NCBI GenBank assembly: GCA_003427395.1
Contig: BFEA01000046.1
Location: forward strand, 4,251,257-4,287,342
Reading direction: 5' to 3'
DNA: 36,086 nucleotides
Source of the DNA: Chara braunii
Taxonomy: Eukaryota > Streptophyta > Charophyceae > Charales > Characeae
The notes under the pieces were generated by a model. That model saw nothing but the letters and a program-made list of their open reading frames with translations, was not told where the DNA came from and did not search any database. Made by a program: the position numbers and the translations under genes. Shown in pieces: positions 20,060 through 30,717 of the stretch (positions are counted from its first letter, which is position 1; each line of letters starts with the position of its first letter).

Positions 20060-21240
20060 TTGGGGCTAGTTAAAAGAAGTGCAAAAGGAGGTACCAGAAG
20101 TCGCACTCGAAATCCCCGATTTGCTACAGCTCATCAAAGCTATCAGATATCATGAAGTAGAGGTGAACTCGACGAGGCTTACCAAATTCGAAGAGGAAGT
20201 GCGGAAGGGCTACTGTTTGAATGAAAAAGTGATCAGTATTCAGCCTCGTATTGCGAAAACAACATAGGCATCCCTGACCGTTCATTTTTAGAAGTATGAT
20301 CCCGGAAGGAAGTGTTCAAAAATATAAAGCGATAAGGAAGAAAACTAATCCAGTCTCAATCCTACTAGAAACATCTAAGGAGGAGGCTATGAAAGAGGAA
20401 GAAGAGGTTCTACACGTAATCCGAGAAAGGCGAGCAACGGAACGTCATCGGATACCGGATTAAGTGGCCGACACCATGAAAATAAGAATAAACGGGTTCT
20501 TAACGGAGGAAGAAACTATCTTAATCAAAAGGACGTGCCAGAAGTTTCAACTGGTCTTCGCCTTTAACGACCATCAGAAAGAGCGGCTAGATGCGAAGCT
20601 AATCCCTCTAGTTAGGATCCACACGGTAGAGCATGAATGTTGAAATGACAAAGGGTCAGGCTACGGGTTCGGGATAGCCGGGGAAGTAACAGAATTACTC
20701 AGAGAAAAAATAGACTCCTTCTTCGCAGAGCCTATTGCGTCTCCTTATTGGAACAGATGGCTCGTTTTTTGAAAGCCCAACAAGACGCTAAGGTGGATTC
20801 AAGATCTGTAAAAATTGAATGCAGTGATCATCCGGGATGCCGGGTCACTACCTCAGGCCGACTTGTTGGAAGAATCTCACTTCGGCCGGAGCATTTATTC
20901 ATTCGTAGACTTGTATTCAGGATACGATTAGCTCCCACTGGACGTCCGAGACAGATCGTACACCGCAATGCATATTCCCAAAGGACAGTTGCAGATGCAG
21001 GTAACTCCTATGGGTTTTTCGAACGTCGTGGCCGAGGCACAACGAAGGATACCCGCCGTAGTCGGTGACATGTTTCAGAGAAATGTGAATCCTATATTGA
21101 TGACAACCCAATCAAAGGCGCTAAAGAGAAGGACGAAACGAAAGTTCAGCCGGGAATTCGAAAATTCGTGTGAGACCATGTACATATCATCAAGGACTTA
21201 CTCCGCCAGTTCCTAGTATACAATATCACTACTAGCGCAC
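20060..21240 (+). pseudogene. Ty3/gypsy reverse transcriptase (broken)
   Basis: Recognisable pieces in order: EETILIKRTCQKFQLVFAFN; VTELLREKIDSFFAEPIASP; HFGRSIYSFVDLYSGYD (catalytic Asp in FVDLYSGYD); YTAMHIPKGQLQMQVTPMGF; and, in a shifted frame, YIDD (21093-21104), the polymerase active site, followed by HIIKDLLRQF. Several stops (for example after EDLRRFW-like positions near 20770 and 20815) and at least two frameshifts prevent expression. Order and motifs are those of a gypsy-type polymerase. Confidence 0.8.
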
Positions 21241-21734
21241 CAAAGAGTATTCTGACAGTTCTGGAGATCATCATATTGGGATTTCACTATGGGTCATATG
21301 GGAGGAAGACGGACCCAGCAAAAACCGATAAGATATCTCAATGGCTAACGCCCCTGCGCACGACGACGGAGGTAAGAACCTTCTTAGGGGTAGTCGGCTT
21401 TTGGAGAATATTTATTAAAAGTTTTGTCAAAATTTATGAGCCTATTTGCGCCATGATTATAGAGGAAGGAACCATGGATTGGACTGAGGAACGAGAGGCA
21501 GCCGCCCAAACCCTGAAGGACATGCTAACGTCGGAACAAGTCACCTTGGCAGCACCTTGTTTTAACGACGAAGTTGGATGGCCATTTATCCTCGAGACAC
21601 ACGGAGGACCCCTGGTCGTAGGAGGCGTTTTGATACAGAAAGGCGAGGAAGGAAAAGAAAAGCCGATTAGGTTCGAAAGTAGAACCATGAACTCTTCGGA
21701 ACGGCGATACGCCCAATTCAAAAAGAGGTCATAG
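21241..21734 (+). pseudogene. Ty3/gypsy RT thumb/connection and RNase H start
   Basis: An open frame 21276-21734 gives ILGFHYG-like and TEVRTFLGVVGFWRIFIKSF (thumb), EPICAMI, WTEEREAAAQTLK, then the RNase H entry LETHGGPLVVGGVLIQ. The usual catalytic Asp (TD) is replaced by His (TH). RFESRTMNSSERRYAQFKK follows before a stop at 21732. The RNase H would be inactive. Confidence 0.8.
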
Positions 21735-22514
21735 TCGTCCACCATTGCCTCAAGACCTTCCAAGCCTACCTATTCGGGGGACGTTTTATTCCAAGAATTG
21801 ATCCGACCAATGTTGCAGGGGCCATAAAAAATATAACCCCATAGATCCGACTGTTGGAAGATGGGTAGGTTTCATCTAGCAGTTCGATTACATAATCGGA
21901 CGAATTGTTGGACTCAGGAACAAGGCTGATGGGCTAAGTCAGGTCTGCATCACACCCGAGGGGGTGGAGGATGCGGAACCCATCGACGCTTTCCTAGAAT
22001 ACGAAGGAGGGACCATCGCTGTGGATAGCGAAATGATGAGCAAAGTGTGCGCGTCAGGGGAATTGTTGATCCAGACCTAGGAAAAAGGGGCACCCGCCGT
22101 AGTCGAGGAACTCGGGGAAGGACCAGTCATCACACAAGGGTGCAAAGAAGAGAAGGATTCGTGGGGAGCAACAGTGAGTCCGAGGGAGGAATTGATAGCG
22201 ATGATCGTTGAAGGAGACCGAGAAACCGTGATGAGTTTAGTAGAGTCTTGGGAACGAGAAGAGCTGCAGCATTTGGTGAACCAAACGCAAAAGGGACAAG
22301 GTGAGGGTGAGGAAGGAAAAACGTTTTTCTATGTTCAGATGTATGAGGGGATATTTCGAGACATCGGATTACTGCTGGTAGTGAACAAGCAGCCCGTGGA
22401 GGTCAACTTTAAAGCAAGGGAGGAGGTCGAAAGGTACGTCATGAGGAATGGTCATTTGTTCAAAAGGGAGGAGCGAGTTATGCCTAGGAGAGTCGTATGC
22501 AAGAGGTCTAGACC
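21735..22514 (+). pseudogene. Gypsy RNase H tail and tether to integrase
   Basis: VVHHCLKTFQAYLFGG and a decayed stretch lead to ADGLSQVCITPEGVEDAEP and DAFLEYEGGTIAVDSEM. The open frame 22174-22514 then gives a tether ending NGHLFKREERVMPRRVVC, the start of the integrase H2C2 finger region. At 22515 the 8.2-kb block begins. The integrase resumes at 30718 after repeating the last ~37 bp. Confidence 0.7.
22475..22511 (+). repeat. 37-bp duplication, left copy (partner 30718-30754)
   Basis: Starts GAGTTATGCCTAGGAGAGTC, and matches 30718-30754 at 35 of 37 positions (AA versus GG near 22501). It encodes the same gypsy residues (MPRRVVC) at both ends of the 8.2-kb block, so it acts as a flanking duplication of the interrupted integrase. 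Confidence 0.85.
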
Positions 22515-23023
22515 TGTCGGGCGCATCGGTCCGGCACCGCACGGGGCAGCGCGGGACCCTCCCGACCACGTCACGCAGGAGTTGGGCTAAATCCTCGTCG
22601 CGAATATATATGGAGCTTTCACAAGCCGCTCCGACCGAGTGCGCCAGCCATACCTCTCGCGAGCCCCTACGACAGGATAGGGCCTACGCGAGGTACGACT
22701 TACCTCCACCTTACGGGAGGTGTCACCTCCCTTTGGTGGGCGTATCCCCGCCGAGCGATCAGTTGCAATCGCAGAGGTGGACCAGCCGAGGGTGTTCCTC
22801 GTTCGCTGTAGCATAGGGGGTACGCGCGGTAATACGCCTCTATCGGACCCGCACGCGAACCGTCGACTTGGGGGGCTGAAGTCCCAAGCGCGACTCGACA
22901 TCGGTCGACTATGACATATCCCACACACCACGCGCACACCACACAAAAGAACATAAATATAAAAACACACACACATACACATACACAAAACGACACAAAG
23001 CAAACAACGCGACAACACTCCTA
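22515..23023 (+). repeat. Dispersed ~0.5-kb repeat, copy 1
   Basis: Homologous in the same orientation to 34906-35375. Homology starts TGTCG(G/A)GCGCATCGGTCC and ends ACAACACTCCTA. Shared internal words include AGTTGGGCTA/AGTTGGACTA, AAGCCGCTCCGACCGAGTGC and GAACCG(T/G)C. TGTCG...CAACA ends suggest an LTR. An AC-rich stretch (22960-23000) precedes the 3' end. Its start coincides with the left border of the block inserted in the gypsy integrase. No matching short target duplication seen. Confidence 0.75.
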
Positions 23024-23109
23024 GTCCCTTAGTAGCCATCCCATAACCTTCCGACGCGGAAATCGGATAGGCGTCGCACGCGAAACTCAGTATAAAACCG
23101 CGCGGACGC

Positions 23110-23559
23110 CACATGCGGTTATCGGGTAGCTGAAAATTCAGGAATGAAAATTCTGAAGTGAGAGTTTGGGCAGTCTGAAAATCCTGAATAGTTCTTAAGT
23201 GGTGAAAGGTCCGAAGACCCTGAAAACCACATGTTTCGGCAGGTTGCATCCTGAAGTGGTGAAGGGTGTCCAGAAGTGGTCAAGTGAGAGTTTTTGGCAG
23301 TCTGAAAGTCCTGAATGGTCTTGAAGTGGTGAAAGGTCCGAAGACCATGAAAACCACCCTTCACCACTTGAGGATGCAGTCTGCCTAAACAGGTGGTTTT
23401 CAGGGTCTTCGGACCTTTCACCATTTCAGAACCATTCAGGATTTTCAGACCTAAATGGTCCTGAAGTGGTGAAACGTCCGAAGACCCTGAAAACCACCTG
23501 TTTAGGCAGGCTGCACCTTGAAGTGGTGATGAAAAATACGACTGTTGTTAACCTTCTCT
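23110..23559 (-). mobile_element. Mutator-like foldback MITE, copy B
   Basis: 450 bp, the reverse-complement relative of 14838-15311. The perfect 9-bp duplication CGCGGACGC flanks it (23101-23109 and 23560-23568). The plus-strand start is CACATGCGGTTATCGGG and the end GTTGTTAACCTTCTCT, matching the ends of copy A in reverse. It contains the same inverted subrepeats, so a long hairpin also forms here (about 23362-23449 against 23450-23530). The perfect duplication suggests more recent insertion than copy A. Confidence 0.85.
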
Positions 23560-23568
23560 CGCGGACGC

Positions 23569-24702
23569 AGGGCTAACTCCTGTCGACTCGCAACGCAGGC
23601 GTACGCATGTGGTCGCAATGATGTATGTAGTACCCATACTCATGCGATCCTCGTCAATCTCGAGGGTCGCGTTCGACACTCAAGTGTCTGCTGACACGTG
23701 TCTTGAGGGTTAATCTTTCGACGCTGGACAACCGTCAAGTGCGGTTGAAGACCACACCCTCTTCTGCAACCTGCGGAGAGTGGGTGGTACACATGTTCAT
23801 ACATGTGGTGGCAATCGTCTCTTATTGCCCTGGATACCAGCTCTATCATCTAGGGTCTGGGGACAAGTCAAGGGATTTGGCTTTGACGGCTGTCACAGAC
23901 TACAACGTCCAACTATGAATTCTAAAAAGCAAAGGATAACAATGAATCTCTCTTTTCTATCAAAAACATAATTTGTTTAACCTATAGGCGCGGTCACTGT
24001 AGATGGCGCAAAACACTCAAGAGATACATATTCACATATATAGAGAGGGTTATTAATATGTGACGGTCACTTCTCACAGTTACACTGAGACTCCCCTCAG
24101 CCATATATATATGTACGTGAGCACAGACAGTCAAATCCAAAGTCCGAATCACCAAACATACATGCAATCACATCAAATATTCAACCAAAAATTTCATGCA
24201 CTACACTGGGTCAACTTCAACCATTCTTTGCGCTCACACCCTTTGCGTTAGCCACGCAAACCTCAACCTCAGCACACCCTTCCAACAATAAAATACTCAG
24301 TACCTTTCTTAAATGGTCATTCAATAAAGTCCGGGTAAAAACACAATAAAACATTTCAAACCATAGGGCTAAAGCCTTTAGGTTGACTGACAAGAGTGGA
24401 TTGGAGTTGAATCGTAAACCGATGAATCTGCAACCGACATATTATCAGTGATAACAGAAGGTAATCCTTGTAGGATCAAGCAAAATCTAGCCCAAATCCT
24501 GAATCAATCGATCAAGAAGACTTGTAACACAAGACGGACCAATCCCCAAGCTAAATCTATAAGTCAATGGAGAATAACCTCCATATCACGATCTTCCTAA
24601 TTAGCCAGGTCTTAGTCTACCTCTACGCAAGTGCCCAAGCAAAGGTAGACTAATGGCGGAATCTCCCCTATTTAGGGTGGATCGCCCAAACCGCCACCTG
24701 TC
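23569..24702. other. Unassigned interior of the 8.2-kb block
   Basis: No frame over 75 codons and no recognisable motif. CTCAAG at ~23671 and CTTGAG at ~23701 with inner GTC/GAC can form a small hairpin. GGATACCAGCTC near 23831 resembles, on the minus strand, a tRNA-Met primer-binding site (TGGTATC), but without an adjacent LTR end. Composition becomes AT-rich after 23930. Confidence 0.35.
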
Positions 24703-25280
24703 AAAATATAATCTAACTCCTTTAAACTAAGAAAACTTTGGCAGCGCTTCCCGTAGAAAAAGTGCCCTCGCAGAATTTATACTAGCTCAAAAATTAAACT
24801 TTTAGTTCTAGAAAGTCAAAATTTATCTAACTTCCTAAATTATTAAAAATTTGGGAAGCACTTCCTTTAAAAAGGGAGACTTTCTAGATTTATACTAAGT
24901 CAGAAATGAACTCAAATATAAAACCTGAGTTCAATTAAGACAAAATTTAACTAATTCCGTAGATTTGTAGAAATTTCAGCAACGCTTCCCGACGTCCCGT
25001 ACAGAAAGTGCTATTCCAGAATTTATACAAAGGTAACAAAGCTAATTTTGGAATCTGAAATGACTTTGACTTTTCAAGGTCTAATTTTGTCTAACTCCCT
25101 AAATTAACAAAAAATTGGGCAACACTCTCTTTAGAAAAAGAGGTTTTTCAAATTTTTACTAAGGCAAAAAAGTCAAAGGAACTGGACCCTGAAAATTACA
25201 AAATCTGACTAACTCTTTGGTTTTGTAGAAATTTTGGCAGCGCTTCCCGTAGAGAAAGTGGCTTACCAAGATGTATACAA
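24703..25280 (+). repeat. Five degenerate ~125-bp tandem units, alternating two types
   Basis: Unit starts near 24703, 24818, 24942, 25082 and 25199. Each begins AAAAT..TCTAACTCC-like, has a central GC-rich patch and ends near AATTTATACTAA. Units 1, 3 and 5 carry GCTTCCCG with flanks able to pair (GGCA/TGCC in unit 1, AGCA/TGCT in unit 3). Units 2 and 4 carry a CTTCCTTT or CTCTCTTT patch pairing with an A/G-rich strand downstream. The A-B-A-B-A order suggests a ~250-bp higher-order unit. Confidence 0.65.
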
Positions 25281-25564
25281 GACCAAGTATAATAAAAGAT
25301 CCCAGAAAATGCAGAAATTGATCTAAGTAAAATAAACTTTGCTCAGAAAATGCAGAATTGAAACTAACTCCTATGACTCTAGTATGTAGCGAGCAACTAA
25401 AGCAAAAAAACTGAAATTCAGACTAAGTAGTGGCCTCACTCAATCACACGCATGCGAAACCATAAAGGTGAGTACTCTCACAATCCCCAAGTCAACTTAG
25501 CAGAGAATAGGTCATAGTCTTTCAATGATTTAGCTCTTTATACCCAGCTTACATAGGGCATAAA

Positions 25565-26466
25565 GTCAACCCACCTAAACTTATGGGACATGCCTGACCC
25601 AGCCATTGAGTTTACACAAACACCCTTTTCTTTGAGCATATGACTAGGCCACCCTAGTCACCCTGAACTGTTTAAATAGCCAAGTTATATATACCTCTCT
25701 GAACTTAATCTTCAAAGTGGGCGTAGGACTGAGTCATTCATCTTAGAAACAATGTTCAGTCGGCCGAAGTTACCTTCAGTTATTCTCTTAGTTACTCTCT
25801 TCAGATTGTGATAGGGCTATAGTCAGGTCACCCAAACTTATGGGACCCTGCCTTACTAGCTTGTTCATAGATAAAAATAGTAATAGCATAAAGCCAAATT
25901 ATAACCTTTGGGTTCCAGCATGTACGAGGCTTTGAGTCAGACCACCTGAACCTACAGAACAGTCTGGCTCTCTGTCTGATTCGTTCCTCTCTGATTCAAC
26001 TTGTGTGTGGCATTGGGCTAAACCACCTAAACTTATAGAATGATCAGCCCTCTGTCTAATTTACCCCCTCATAATAAAAGCAGGAAGAGACTGAGTCACC
26101 TAAACTTATAGAATGACTCTGACCTTCTCGTTCAGAACCAACACCTTCTCATTCAGAACCAAATAAATAAAGAAAACCCCAAAATAAACAAGGTAACCAA
26201 GGCACCTGAACTTACAGAATGCACCTGACCCCTGAAAAAGTCAAGCACAATTAGCCCTTGCAAGTCAGAGCAACCAGACCACCTAAACTTATAGAATGGC
26301 CTGATCCTCAAAGCAATTCCATAGCACTGGGTCTCCCGAAACTTATGCGGACTTCCAAGCCTCTAGAGCAATCAGACCACCTAAACTTATAGAATGGTCT
26401 AATGCTCCATACAATCCAAAATAAACAAAACACTTGGTCTCCCCAAACTCATGGGGACGTCCCAAC
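25565..26466 (+). repeat. Array of about ten short hairpins with compensatory stems
   Basis: A conserved core CACCTAAACTTATAGAAT (or CCCAAACTTATGGG) recurs near 25570, 25830, 25940, 26020, 26097, 26203, 26280, 26335, 26377 and 26440. The bases flanking the core differ between copies but remain complementary: CCCA/TGGG (25570), CAGAC/GTCTG (25938), GGGCT/AGCCC (26016), GAGTCA/TGACTC (26094), AGACCA/TGGTCT (26374), GTC plus CCCC/GGGGAC (26437). Most copies are followed by an (A/C)CTGACC-like word. Spacing is irregular, 40-260 bp. No protein frame explains it. Either strand could carry the RNA. Confidence 0.75.
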
Positions 26467-26999
26467 CTTGATAACCCAATCAAACCTCACGCAGAAACTG
26501 CTTCCCATCCTGCCCTTTCCCAGATGCAATCCCTTTAAACAGTCTGCTTTCACACAGTCAGCAAAAACTGAAACTGAGATTGCCCAAACATTCTTTTACT
26601 TAATCTGGTTTAAGTCATGAAAGTCAGACAAAAAGTCAAAGTAGGGCCGGATACCATATACTCAGTCAAACATGTAATGGGCAATACAGATAGGGGCTAT
26701 AATGGGTATATAGAGGGGGATGGAAAGTTACCTTACAGTTCCTTGCCTCTAGAACTCCTCCTGAGTTCCGGCAGGGCTCCCTCAATCGGTGGGCTGACTC
26801 CCCACAGAGTCTTGCTGCGTTCCTACGGGTTGCAATCCCGCCTGCTGCCTTCCTCTCAGAACAAGACTAGACTTAGAGTTAGAAGGGCAAAAGAAGCAGC
26901 AGTAAGACTCTCAGATACAAGAAGGGAGCCCTCAGACTCGCGTGAGAGGGCCTTGATTCCTTAATTCACCCGAGGGCCCCGCAATGATGGTCGAACAGC
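26467..26999 (+). other. Unassigned sequence with one 115-codon frame
   Basis: The frame at 26617-26964 (basic, Ser/Leu/Arg-rich) has no motif I recognise. GGAAAGTTACCTTACAGTTCC near 26720 reads like splice-site consensus on either strand. Not supported as a gene. Confidence 0.35.
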
Positions 27000-28540
27000 A
27001 ACAACTTGGTCAAAATTGGAGCCAAACCGTCGGATGTTGATTTCCTGGTGACTCTCCCGATCGCAGCGAAGTCCCCCTTTTTCAATTGCAGTCCCACTAC
27101 AGAGCCCGTGATCTGAAATACTTTGGCCATCGTCCGAGACACGGACCGTGGGCCAAAGAGGCACAACCTTGCCTTTTTATGGCCCACCCCCTTGCTCCGC
27201 CATCTCGCAGGCAAATCCGCAACCTCTGCGGCTGACCTCACTCTCCTCTTTCTCGGTGAGATACGTAACGCTCTCACCAACTGCCAAGCCCTGCTTCACT
27301 TCTTACTCCTCTCGCCGGTTGGGCAAACAACACGCTAGTAGTCAAGCAAGTCTCACAACTCTCCCCTGGCTACCTCATCCCGCAGGGTAAACAGTGCATC
27401 AGTCGACATCCAAGCCTTTCAATCTTGGGGCTGGACTAAGGCTGCTTCGGCCAACTGGATGACCAGCATATCAATCGCGGTAACTCTTCAGTTCGCAGCC
27501 CGCCTGTAATCTTTCCAACTCGTCAGGTTGTGCAACCTATCAGCTAGCCCGGCAAGCAGGCAGCCTCATAGCTCTCTTCGGACCGATCAGGAGAGCAGCC
27601 CGCTCTATACACAAAACCTCCAGCCTCGCCAGTTCCCTTTACCCCGTCGGGCAGAGCATCAGCTAACGAGTGAGTCTCCAACCCCGACTGCTCACTCAAC
27701 ATACTGAATAAATGAATCTCTCACTAGTATCTGGCCGTGTGCAGAGCAACATAAGTGCCCTCTCTCTCACCCTTCACGACTTCTTCTTTGTTAGTTGTGT
27801 CCAGTGAGCAATCGTCGATCACTAAGCTGGTTGCCATCATAGCCTGACCACCGGCTCCTTGCCCCGTAGTCGCGTCCAATCAGGTACGTACTCACTCCTT
27901 CCCAACCTCTATCTCGTCCTCTCTTTCTGTTTTTGTGCCCAACGCCTGTACCGCCAGCTGTCGACACTGATTGCTCGCTATTCGTTTTTACTGCGCGCAG
28001 CCCCTGTAACTCACCGTTACTAGTTGACTGCCTCAACTTTGATTCCGCCTCTTCCAACGCGGTCGCCCGGCCACAAGCCCTTAGTGTAGATCCTCCCTTC
28101 ACTTAGATCAGCTGATAAACGACCGAAACTCACTAACTTTTTCCTTCTATCGGTCTTTTACTTCAGATTTCCTTCGTTTCTCTTCATCCCCCGCACATCT
28201 TCGCTCGGTGTATCTAGCCAAAGCCCAGGCTATTACTCGTAAGTTACAAAGATAACGATGAGGAGGAACGCGAATGCAGATGGGAACATGGCTGCGGACT
28301 TGACGGGCATAAATGACGAGCCCGATGGCAAGGATTAGAAACGAAAACTTTGTCGATACCGTACGGATCCGCAAGAAGAAGGACACCACCTTGTTCGGAG
28401 CCGCCTCGCCTGTGGCAGAGAAGGCTACGAGCTCCGAAGGTCATCGCTGCGATCAGGAGCATGCCTTCCCAGCATAGGAAGTGCATCTGGCCTTTGTTCC
28501 AGTTAAGTTCACACAAAATTTAAAATACAATAAAACTACT
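27000..28540 (-). other. Unassigned, GC-richer sequence with short minus-strand frames
   Basis: Minus-strand frames at 26966-27280 (Arg/Lys-rich, GSVVGLQLKKGDFAAIGRVT), 27791-28102, and 28147-28516 are the longest. The last, across one frameshift, reads like one or two hydrophobic segments (EGMLLIAAMTFG and FSFLILAIGLVIYA). I could not connect them into a protein or name a family. They may be exon or transposon fragments. Confidence 0.35.
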
Positions 28541-29014
28541 TTCCCGGGGCGCAGCCCCTACTCGCTATAGCACAAAATACATCACTCCTCTTCCAATTCT
28601 AACTCCACCAACCCAATCGCAGCACCCTAAAACCTCTGAAACGCCTCTTTGTTCACCCGTTTTCATCAAGAAACGGGTGGGCTAGGTGATCTCTACTCCC
28701 ACCATAGCCACTCCGAAAACCTCCGCGCACGCTTTCTCTCACTAACCTCCTCTTACACTCACTAATCACTCAAACTATCAACAAAATCGAATTCGCCCCA
28801 CCTTAATACCTCTATCTGTGTCTTTCCCCGCTCGAATCCATTGAGGATCGAGCGACTAACACTCTCCTTTACTTTGCTCCTTCCTATATCCCGCCACATC
28901 CACGCAACGGCCTTCTCCAGTAGCTCCCAAATCTCTAACTTCCTTCTAAAACTAACACCATCAGTCAATTCGCCTTACTAACACGCCCCTACCTACTCCT
29001 TTACTACGCTTGAT
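28541..29014 (-). other. Unassigned, with a short GC hairpin
   Basis: GGGGCGCAGCCCC near 28547 is an inverted repeat with a 3-nt loop. A 68-codon minus-strand frame at 28762-28968 has Trp-rich helical character (LEKAVAWMWRDIG) but no recognisable domain. Confidence 0.35.
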
Positions 29015-30039
29015 TTGATAAGGATCGAGAGAATCATCTCCTTCATGGTCCCTTGGTGGCTATCCTTACTTCCTCCGCACCTCAAATTGCGAATGGATCC
29101 GGTCGCGAATCGCGTCCGGATGCACTCCCCCCCGTTTTTTTTATGCCCGTCACTCCCCTTCGCTACGGCTCCGCCCGCTGCTGCCTTGCGCTGCCCGGCC
29201 GGACTCTCCGCCCTGCCTTACCGTCTCGCCATCTCCGTTCTCCTCTTGTTGGATGTACCCGGCGCAAAACTACGCCCGGGTTCACCCCCTTTACTCCACT
29301 TACCTTCTTCGCCAATGCCTTCTCGTCCGCTTCTACTAATGCGACACCTGGTAGGCCGCAGTGACCCGGCCCAACTGCCCCACAGTCCCGGCCACTCCGC
29401 TCCTCCTTCCTACGCCTGCTACCTCACTCTCTCGGCTCTCACCCCGTCTTCGCAATCGCCCCCCTTGCTCCTTCGGTTAATGCCGCTTCCAAAAGCAGCG
29501 GACCCCGTAGTGACCAGTCAGTCTGTTCACTAGCTCTAGCTATCCTAGGAGGATTTTCGGAGAGCGCCGGCTACTAGACGGTTCAAAAAGTTTTTGCCCC
29601 TATACCCAAATCCGATGGACAGCCTGTGCAACAGGCCGCAAATCTCAGCCCCGGTACTCTCGGCCCACTGTGCCTATTGCACCCACCGTGCCTACTGTAT
29701 TTGTGGCACGGTTCCTGATCTTTAGGCCCCCACGGGCCATACTCACAATCAAAACTCTCACAACAGGATGTGGACGGCGGACGGCGTGGCCGCAGGAAGT
29801 CCCCACCACTCAACTTTCTTCAGGCTCACGGGTGATTCACTCACGGGCTCGCATACACGCTAACCATCAGTGGTCCGCATCCCTGAGCCGGGTAGGATAG
29901 AGGAATCTTAACTGTATGTTACACAACCAAGGCCCATAGGTCAACCATAAGGAAAGCGCGCCCTCAAGGTCCTCGACTGTCGTGACGGCCGCTACATCCG
30001 GCGCTGCGTCCAAGTCAACGGGGCACCGGAGCAAGGATT
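29015..30039 (+). other. Pro/Ser/Ala-rich coding-like sequence, broken
   Basis: Two overlapping plus-strand frames (29015-29533, 172 codons; 29053 on, with a TGA at 29362) are both Pro/Ser/Ala/Leu-rich. The local C-rich composition opens several frames at once, so neither is convincing. A third frame at 29670-29900 includes FVARFLIFRPPRAILTIKTL. I assign no function. Confidence 0.3.
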
Positions 30040-30300
30040 AAATAAATAAATATAATAGGGCAATAAAATAACAAACACATTTCGAACTTTTTGGCTGTCA
30101 GCATGTGACGGACGAGGAAAGGAAAACGCCAATACCGTTCCAGCGTCGTCGATCGCAAAAACCAAGGGAGATAGCCCCGCCAGACCTCACCTCCTCGCTC
30201 CGTTCACGCCACCCTGATCCCTACGTCATCACCGCTCGGTCTCGATCCCTAAATCTCTTTGATGAAAGTCTAACGCCATAACCACTAGTGCTAGGCCCAA
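30040..30300 (-). mobile_element. SINE-like element with tRNA-derived head
   Basis: On the minus strand, 30297 to about 30228 reads like a tRNA: a box A-like TAGCACTAGTGG (30282-30293) and a box B-like GGGATCGAGACC (30239-30250), about 30 bp apart, with an anticodon-arm-like AGACTTTCAT between them, nearest to tRNA-Glu by memory. The acceptor stem is not intact, so it is not a functional tRNA gene. A T/A-rich stretch (30036-30060) could be the 3' tail. Target duplications not seen. Confidence 0.45.
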
Positions 30301-30682
30301 GTCTGATTTTTAGCTTTGGCGGACGCCTAAATAAACGGACACTGCTCGATGCACCGAGCTACCGAAACGCCTTCAGAAGTCACATTGTTGGCGATGTCGT
30401 CCTCTGTACGTACGCATAGATCTCAGGCGATCACATCAATCAACGATACGTAGTTTTTTTAATCCCTGTTTAATCAGAAGGAAAAAAATTACGGCCGGAG
30501 ATCACGCCGGCCCTTCAATCATCAATAATTTAAAAAGATCATGCGCGTCTCAAATCCGTGCGCCCACACACTCTTTATTCTAGTCAATCATCAGCCGCAT
30601 AGACAACGGACATTGTCGCGACTCGCGCGGTATACTCAAACTTTAAACTATACTTATTTTCTGTCATCCGTAAAAAAACAGG
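30301..30682. other. Unassigned right part of the 8.2-kb block
   Basis: No frame or motif supported. Contains short AT-rich patches (30450-30540). It does not match 22515-23023, so the block is not bounded by a pair of LTRs. Confidence 0.4.
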
Positions 30683-30715
30683 GCGAATACCCTTGTAAGG
30701 GTATTCGCACCGACA
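30683..30715. repeat. Right terminus of the 8.2-kb block: 12-bp inverted repeat plus CCGACA
   Basis: GCGAATACCCTT (30683-30694) and AAGGGTATTCGC (30697-30708) are perfect inverted copies around GT. CCGACA (30710-30715) then ends the block, mirroring TGTCGG at its left border (22515-22520). On the minus strand the tip reads TGTCGGTGCGAATACCC; the left tip reads TGTCGGGCGCATC, so the outer ~13 bp are nearly matching. Confidence 0.7.
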
Positions 30716-30717
30716 AT

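Noticed and set aside
23825-23850. Primer-binding-site-like TGGTATC on the minus strand
   Set aside because: No LTR end (CA) lies directly upstream and the match to tRNA-Met stops after seven or eight bases.
24703-26466. CRISPR array
   Set aside because: Repeats are degenerate with irregular spacing and variable stems; no constant spacer length, leader or cas genes, and the genome is eukaryotic.
28147-28516. Small membrane-protein gene on the minus strand
   Set aside because: The two hydrophobic stretches are in different frames with no recognisable family or start context.
29015-29533. 172-codon Pro/Ser/Leu-rich frame as a gene
   Set aside because: C-rich composition opens overlapping frames simultaneously, and no domain or codon-position signal favours this one.
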